NCBI GenBank assembly: GCA_024811115.1
Contig: JAKOGH010000717.1
Location: 1 to 15,492 of the forward strand
Direction: 5' to 3'
Length of the DNA stretch: 15,492 nucleotides
DNA from: Terana coerulea
Lineage: Eukaryota; Basidiomycota; Agaricomycetes; Polyporales; Phanerochaetaceae
Position numbers and translations under genes: made by a program. Of the stretch, positions 10,281-15,492 are shown piece by piece. A model generated the notes under the pieces. That model did not search any database. It saw nothing but the letters and a program-made list of their open reading frames with translations, and was not told the DNA's origin. Each line of letters starts with the position of its first letter. Positions within the stretch are counted from its first letter, which is position 1.

Positions 10281-10897
10281 AAGCGCCGGACATAAATCGT
10301 CGCGCCGAAGGCGCGAGCCCCGATCCGCTGGAGGACATAAGGGGCAAAATTTGGCCGGAAGTCCGATCCTGTGCGAGGATATAGACCGTGCCCGGACGGC
10401 GGAGTCCGATCCAGCGCCGGACATAATTCGACCATGTGGCGACCAACCTTGCATCACTAAGTAAGTGATTTATTATCGACTACAAATTGGAGCTTACTGA
10501 TAAGTGTGTCCGCAGGTGGCCTTTCGTAGTCCGATAACAAACTGATACGACCAGTTCGTTACCCCCGTGCGTCTGTGAATGAGACTGCAACCAACCCGAC
10601 GTGGCGCATTGTGGCAGTGTGATCACACGCCCGTAAGACCATGGCCGCTCAACATTCAATGTCGCTGCCAGCAGGCCGGCTTGTTTTGTTTTGGGGGCTT
10701 GTAGTATGGTTTGTGGTGTGAAAGGCTTTGCGCGAAGCGCAAGCGATTTTTGGCATTTTCCTGTCATTTCCGCGATTTTTTGGAACCTATACCCGAAAAA
10801 GGCCATAAATCGGCCAAAATGACGGACCCCGATCAAGCGCCGGACATAAACGGCCCAAAACCTTGAGGACATAAAACCCCTAAAAGGGGTCATTTTG

Positions 10898-10929
10898 GAT
10901 CGTACATCTAAACCCATATTCGGGGGCCT
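10898..10929 (-). repeat. Right terminal inverted repeat (32 bp)
   Basis: Read on the minus strand it starts AGGCCCCCGAATATGGGTTT. The homology to the left end stops abruptly after GATC, so these are true end repeats and not a long palindrome. Confidence 0.9.
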
Positions 10930-10937
10930 GAGGAAGG
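10930..10937. repeat. Right 8-bp target-site duplication
   Basis: GAGGAAGG, identical to 10241-10248, immediately outside the right terminal repeat. Confidence 0.85.
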
Positions 10938-11512
10938 CTGCATGAGCATGAAGCGCCCAGTAACGACCTGCCCTGGGGCAACCCTGGGGCGTCCGCTATC
11001 GTCCAACCTGAATTTGACCTGAATCCGATACTTAGCTGGGTACCAATGGGTTTGCAGGCCTGGGAACGCTGTCAATTAGATCGCTATATCTACGGCCTCA
11101 CTGTTTGGATTGTTCACACTAATCCCTCGTTCAGTTTTGAGAACGAACGCTTCCTCGGCGCGCACAGCGTAGATACTATTCGAGTAACCCATGGTTAATA
11201 CTAGTTACCTGGCACAACACAGTACTACGCAACAATTAAGCAGCAAGGGCACCACTGAGCAGTGCAAAGAGGAACGTAGCAGCGAGTTGCACAGAAAACG
11301 CTTTACAGTGAAGCGTCGGCACTATGCGCCATGACCCGAAACGACCAAGCTCACCCTCGATGGCAGATACCCGCACAGAAGACTTTAAAACTTACATGCA
11401 CAGCGTGCATGGAGGATACGCACTCAAAGGATGTTCTAGAAATGTATTGCGTTTTGCAGAGCAGGGGACACAACATCATACAAAACCACTCAATCCCGAT
11501 ATTAAAATAAAT
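10938..11512. other. Intergenic region downstream of the porin gene
   Basis: No supported gene. The open plus-strand stretch beginning at 11324 runs antisense into the last porin exon and is a by-product of it. AT-rich sequence at 11495-11515 (ATATTAAAATAAAT) lies right after the porin stop and probably belongs to its 3' UTR. Confidence 0.5.
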
Positions 11513-12615
11513 TTATCCCTCGAAGACGAAGTTGGCACCGATCTTGTGGGCGGGGCCGGAGGGGTGACCTCGTTGAGACGTTGTGTGTCAAGAGCAAGAC
11601 CGAAGGACGCCTTGACGCCGGGGCGGAGAGCCTGGGTGTAGCCTGGGGGAAAATGAGTACTGAAACCAGACACAACAAGAAACCGGACGCACCAAGGCCG
11701 AGGATACCGGCGTTGTTGATCTTGGCCTTCACGAAGGCAGCAGAGTCAAGGTAACTGATGGAAAGTTGAGAAGGACTTCTTCGATATAGACGTCATTGAT
11801 ACTCACGCCTTGGCGCCAACCTCGAGATTGACGTTTTGGGTGGTAGCCTTTGTGTCGTAGGTAGCCTTGGCACCAGCCTCAACATCGGGGGAGACACGGT
11901 GATAGTAGCTCGCAGAGAAGAGGTTGAGGTTGTTGAGACCCTGGACGGTGACAGCGTACTCGGGCGCGCTGAAGCCAACGGCGGCAGCGTAGCGGGTCAC
12001 CTTGCCCTCAGTGACGTTGTACGACGCCTCAGCACCGAGGAGGAAGCCATCACGGCCAATGACGGTGTCAGCGGTGAAGGTCGGGCCCTGTATGCGGCTC
12101 AGTTAGGAAGCCTCTGGCATGTGGACGACGGATCACGGACCTTGAAAAGGTCGAGGAAAGCGCGGGTGTGGAGACCTGGCTGCTTGTAGGTGGTGGTAAT
12201 GAGAGCAGACTTGCCGGCACCGTTGGCAGCGAGGGACGTGTTCAGGTCGAACTTCAGGCCCTTGGCGAGGTGGTTTTCCGCCCTCGACCTGAGTGCGCAG
12301 GAAGTTTGCGGTAGTCCACGCCTGAGTGAAAACAAGGCCATGGGGCTTGTCGGTGTACTTCGCCTCGAGCTCGCCGCTGATGAGGTTGGTCTTGTCGTCC
12401 TGCTTTCCGGTAACCTTGAAGGCAACGTTGGAAGGCGTGACGGTCTTGACCTCAAGGTTGGTGCCGGCGAAGTGGTAGTCGCGGGCCAGCAAGTCGCCGG
12501 ACGACTTGCCAAGATCCTACGCGTCGCAAAACGCATTTTAGACGGTGCCACTGCGGCCGACAACGCCAAACGTACCTTCCAGGATGGGGGACGGGCTGAG
12601 GGAGGAGAGAGACAT
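11513..12615 (-). CDS. POR1: Mitochondrial outer-membrane porin (VDAC), five exons, three apparent frameshifts
   Basis: Exons on the minus strand: 12615-12576, 12516-12141, 12087-11807, 11754-11693 and 11642-11513, with introns of 50-59 nt. Allowing for three one-base breaks the product is about 295 aa, normal for fungal VDAC, the voltage-gated anion/metabolite channel of the mitochondrial outer membrane. Recognisable parts in order: SWK then DLGKSSGDLLARDYHF (N-terminal helix), NLEVKTVTPSNVAFKV, GLVFTQAWTTANFL, YKQPGLHTRAFLDLFK, GPTFTADTVIGRDGF, PEYAVTVQGLNNLNLFSASY, the porin-signature region YLDSAAFVKAKINNAG, YTQALRPGVKASFGLALDTQ, and the terminal AHKIGANFVFEG. The frame breaks lie near 12586-12590 (run of five C on the coding strand, one base too many), 12279-12285 (GGG run, one too many) and about 11556-11563 (one too few). 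Splice sites and protein sequence are otherwise well kept, so I favour sequence error over a pseudogene. It is divergently arranged with the rhodanese gene. Confidence 0.9.
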
Positions 12616-12667
12616 GGTTGCAGAGGTTCGTGACGTTGAGAGGAAAGCGTGTGGCGAAATCTGACGC

Positions 12668-12675
12668 TCTTTATG
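12668..12675 (-). promoter_or_regulatory. TATA-like element of the porin gene
   Basis: CATAAAGA on the minus strand, 53 bp upstream of the proposed ATG at 12615. It would place transcription start around 12640 and agrees with the chosen start codon. It is not a full consensus TATA box. Confidence 0.4.
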
Positions 12676-13077
12676 GGCTCCGGAAGTTTCCGTAGCCCCA
12701 CGTATTTGTGCCTGCACACGTTCGATTCGCGGTCGGGTCTTGACCAGCCCAACCCGACCTCACGCGCTCTCTCGTCATCGTCGATGCTGCTGATGTCGAC
12801 ACCCTCGACGACGACGACGACGAGCACATTTTCAACTTAAATGCGGTCTTACTGCGGGGCGTTCAACAAGCCCCGCTTAACCTCTTCTAATGGCCTCGCA
12901 GCTTGCACTACGCGACAAAACCACACTCTAGGCCTGCGTCAGTATATTGTCTCTGCCGAACCTACTCGTCGCTCGCAGCCATCGCTGCGGCCGTCAACGA
13001 CGCGCGCGACGACGTCAGGCATCGGCAGGCGTGACACAAAACTTGCTTACATAATACGCGACCTGCAGCGTCCCCGG

Positions 13078-13085
13078 CCAATCAG
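13078..13085 (+). promoter_or_regulatory. CCAAT box
   Basis: CCAATCAG, the full consensus for the CCAAT-binding (HAP/NF-Y) complex, 104 bp upstream of the rhodanese ATG at 13189. Function is inferred from match and position; it could also serve the divergent porin gene. Confidence 0.5.
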
Positions 13086-13188
13086 CACGCTTGGCTTCCG
13101 ACACTACACACCTTACCGCTGCACGTCGGGTTTGACAACATCGGCACGTGGATCGTCAGCGCAGTCAGTGAGGCGAGAAAATACTCCC

Positions 13189-13764
13189 ATGCCGCTCAAG
13201 TACATTTCCCGATGTGAGTACATCTGTTCCGTGGCGCCGCGGCGATGCTTAGGTGCAGCTTGCAGGAACTTGCTACCATCATCAAGAGTGACAGGGTTCC
13301 CTGGAAGGACTACTGTGTCATAGATGTGCGCGACGATGACTGGCAGGGCGGGAACATCAAGGGATCCCGTAATTCACCCTCTCACGGGTTCCTACTCAAA
13401 GTGGACCAGCTTGTAGAGGAAACCAAACAAGTTCCTACAGTCATCTTTCATTGCGCGCTGTCTCAGGTTCGGTGAGTATTGGTAGAGATTTTACTGTGGC
13501 GCACGGCTTACATCATGTGCCCAGGGGCCCCAAGGCTGCTAGGGTAGGTGCAGTGGCTCATATTTTGTGTGAACTTACCATATTCCTCTGCGGTAGATCT
13601 ACGCGGAGACGCGAAGTTTATTGCAAGCCGAAGGCGAAGACATTCCTCACGAGGTTCTCGTGCTACGCGGGGGCTTCACCGACTTCCAGGCGAAATTCAA
13701 GGACGACTCTCACCTTGTCGAGAACTGGGACGCTGAGGTGTGGGCTTCAGAGTGGTCGGTATAG
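13189..13764 (+). CDS. Small rhodanese / Cdc25-type phosphatase (YCH1/Ibp1-like)
   Basis: Exons are 13189-13213, 13266-13471, 13525-13543 and 13597-13764, with introns of 52, 53 and 53 nt; the product is about 138 aa, a stand-alone rhodanese domain. Visible motifs: DYCVIDVRDDDWQGGNIKGS (CH2A-like region), VPTVIFHCALSQVR with the CX5R phosphatase loop (Cys, five residues, Arg), RGPKAARIYAETR, and VLVLRGGFTDFQAKF. In yeasts the relatives YCH1 and Ibp1 are Cdc25-family phosphatases, and the related Arr2 is an arsenate reductase; activity here is inferred from the loop. The active-site Arg codon is split by intron 2, and exon 3 is only 19 nt. Exon 1 as read is one base out of phase with exon 2; an extra base in the TTTCCC run (13205-13210) would explain it and yield a start that flows into ELATIIKSD. 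Alternative splicing 13218-13258 (41 nt) keeps the frame but is unusually short. Confidence 0.82.
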
Positions 13765-14121
13765 CAGATGGCCATACAGTCGTCTTGCACTGCAGGGAAT
13801 GGTAAGGTCGTAGATGTCTTCGGTAGTCTTGTGACATTATTCAGCATTGTTCTACACCGTCTCTTACAGCCTCCGTTTGTGGCTGTCCCCGTGGCCGAAC
13901 ATCATGACTGTCCAGCGTCGAGCATATAGTCAAGTCAATTCTGGTTGGTACGAATCTTCGATGAGGGGTCGATGTCCCTCCGCTATATATGCGCCATACA
14001 ATAGCTCGTCACAGTGTTAACGTGACTTGGCTCGAGACTATCATTGTCAGGGTACGTACGCTAATTATACATATGATCGGTTGCACTGAGAATATTACGT
14101 ACATGGCATCCCCTTGCAAAC
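13765..14121. other. Convergent intergenic region
   Basis: This holds the 3' ends of the rhodanese gene (+) and the F-box gene (-). No gene seen. Confidence 0.55.
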
Positions 14122-15443
14122 CTACTCTATCGCAAAGTTCAACAGCCTCGCGGAACGTCCAGAAAGACTCTCTTGGAAAAATTGCGCTATTCGCTGCTGC
14201 CAAGCTGCATTGGCAGCCTCATCCGCTTTCGAAAGATGACCCAAGTCCGCCTTGATCTGCAAGCTTTGTAGCCCATTAAAACGAGCGACGAAACTGTCGA
14301 AAAGCGACCAATCCAGCTCTCGTAGGCGATTATCCGCGTCGCTGAGCAGCTCGGACGGCGACAGAGAGAATTCAGTGAAAGGCGGTGCTCGCATACAGAT
14401 GCGAAGAACGATCGTTTTCAATTCAACGGTAGTGGCGGAATAACGGCTGATGGCCTGCATGAGGGTGACCCAGTGCGACAGTCGAGACTCTTGAGAACGG
14501 CGGGGTGTCGGGGACCCTATCAGAAACGTTACGCCGAAAGAAAGGGACTGCAGGTCGCGATATCCTTCTGGAATTGCTAACCGAGTGTTCTCGTCGTTGG
14601 AGTGACATTCCAGGATGCCGAGGTCGAGCGACGTCAAGTTAGGGGGATCAATGGCTGGCTGTAGCACATCTAGTACGTATGCGGGGAAGATCGAAAAGCC
14701 ACCTTGATTTGTAGCGAGTCCACTCGCGTGTGGGACGAAGGGCTGGATGAAGGGATATGTGAGGATTGGATGATACGGCATGATGTGAAAGTGAGAAGGG
14801 ATATGCGAGCGAAGTGGTTCAAGAGGGAAGTGAGAACGTATGACTTCAGGCGTTTGACGTTCGTGATATCGAGTAAATCCAGATTACGACGCTCCTGAGG
14901 CTTTCGGGGCAGCATACCGGTCTTCAGCAGATCTATGCGATGTATGTTGCACAGACGCAAAGATCGCAGTACGGGAAGGAGGTCCAAAACGTCAAACAGT
15001 CGGTCCAACGCAAACGTTCTCATACTCTCCAGATCAAGCAACGACCGAATCCTATCCAGGTCAGTGCTCGTGACCTCGTCTATCGAGGGCGTGCGTGTGA
15101 ATGATAGCGAGAGGTGCCGGAGATTTTGGCGTATTATGGGAGAGCCAGCGAGGAAGATAGCCAGTCCTTCTGGAGTCTTGTATTCACTGCGGCATAGGCA
15201 CGGGTCCACTACGATGAGGCCGTATTCTATTTGTTGATAATGAGGGCATTTGGGCCAACTTCTACGTCGAAACAGATGCATCGCAGCCGACTGGACCCAA
15301 GCGCGGCATACGAGAGCGCAGTGGCGTAGCGCAGCCGTGTCGTTGTGGAGGTAGTCGATGATGATATCTGCCAACTCCTGTGGGACTCATGGTGTCCCCG
15401 TCTCCATCATCTCGTACGACTGGCCAGTCGTCTTCATAGACAT
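14122..15443 (-). CDS. F-box protein with leucine-rich C-terminal region; frame disturbed
   Basis: The minus strand encodes a typical mushroom F-box: PQELADIIIDYLHND then CALVCRAW near the N-terminus. After it comes a long region with spaced leucine motifs (LRHLSLSF, VLRSLRLCNI, LTSLDLGILEC, GLQSLQIKADL), ending at 14122. Proteins of this type recruit substrates to SCF ubiquitin ligases; the substrate is unknown. The total is about 420 aa. Two problems exist. First, the frame carrying the F-box meets a TGA at 15389-15387 directly before VPQEL, while an ATG overlapping it (15390-15388) is one base out of frame; reading upstream, the F-box frame continues to an ATG at 15443. An extra C in the CCC run (15382-15384) would give a start reading MSPQELADII. 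Second, near 14702-14705 the frame changes to the one that continues with GGFSIFPAYVLDVL; either a 43-nt intron or one missing base would do this. It may be a pseudogene or affected by sequence error. Confidence 0.7.
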
Positions 15444-15492
15444 CTGACAGCCTCGCAATCTACGGATCCGTGAGTTACGGTTAATGCTGAAC

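Larger units (their letters stand above)
10249..10929. mobile_element. 681-bp non-autonomous DNA transposon (hAT-like MITE)
   Basis: The element is bounded by 32-bp terminal inverted repeats with one mismatch and flanked by a perfect 8-bp direct duplication, so both ends are defined by the sequence itself. An 8-bp duplication is typical of hAT elements and also occurs in P and Merlin-like elements; the superfamily call is inferred. The ends begin AGGCCCCCGAATAT, not a classical CAGGG-type hAT end. The interior holds repeated GGACATAA motifs in one orientation and several small stem-loops. No transposase is present: a 145-codon open stretch on the minus strand (10917-10480) begins inside the right repeat and has no recognisable domain. 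The nearly matching ends suggest a fairly recent insertion, to be mobilised in trans if at all. Confidence 0.85.
12616..13188. other. Divergent promoter region between porin and rhodanese genes
   Basis: The 573-bp space separates the two start codons and must hold both promoters. It contains a short GAC/ACG trinucleotide run at about 12805-12823. The plus frame is open from 12841 into the rhodanese start, but that stretch is Arg/Ser/Thr-rich low-complexity sequence spanning a CCAAT box, so I treat it as untranslated. Confidence 0.55.

Noticed and set aside
10480..10917. 145-codon open reading frame on the minus strand inside the transposon
   Set aside because: It begins within the terminal repeat, has no recognisable transposase or other motif, and its composition does not look like coding sequence.
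12841..13188. In-frame N-terminal extension of the rhodanese protein, possibly a mitochondrial presequence
   Set aside because: It is Arg/Ser/Thr-rich low-complexity sequence that spans a consensus CCAAT box, relatives start near MPLKYI, and openness alone is weak evidence.
1..15492. CRISPR arrays, tRNA or rRNA genes, operons or a phage region
   Set aside because: No regularly spaced repeats, no clover-leaf or rRNA-like sequence seen, and the short spliceosomal introns show that this is eukaryotic nuclear DNA.

Overview
This looks like nuclear DNA of a filamentous basidiomycete, probably an Agaricomycete such as a polypore. The reasons are introns of about 50-65 nt (GTRNGT...YAG) in every gene, GC-rich coding sequence, and gene families whose closest relatives I know are mushroom-type (an arrestin-like protein with a proline/serine N-terminus, a one-TMD/one-NBD ABC transporter, an F-box protein). 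The assignment is inference; no rRNA or species marker is present.

Layout, left to right. 1-2361: gene-poor, with two short, diverged, oppositely oriented remnants that may come from a retrotransposon tail, then the promoter and 5' UTR of the first gene. 2362-3881 (+): arrestin-like protein in four exons. 4567-5256 (-): small secreted pro-protein in three exons with a TATA box. 6341-9499 (-): ABC transporter in about eleven exons. 9500-11512: intergenic, containing a 681-bp non-autonomous DNA transposon (10249-10929) with 32-bp terminal inverted repeats and an 8-bp target-site duplication. 11513-12615 (-): mitochondrial porin (VDAC) in five exons. 13189-13764 (+): small rhodanese/Cdc25-type phosphatase, divergent from the porin. 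14122 to about 15443 (-): F-box protein with leucine-rich C-terminal part.

The genes do not form an obvious pathway or cluster. They read as ordinary housekeeping and accessory neighbours, and I see no secondary-metabolite or defence cluster. The two most notable features are the intact-ended transposon and a repeated pattern of single-base reading-frame breaks inside otherwise well-conserved genes: arrestin 1, porin 3, probably rhodanese 1 and F-box 1-2. Several fall in short homopolymers. Residual indel errors in a long-read assembly explain this more simply than several adjacent pseudogenes, including the usually essential porin. Raw reads or RNA would settle it.
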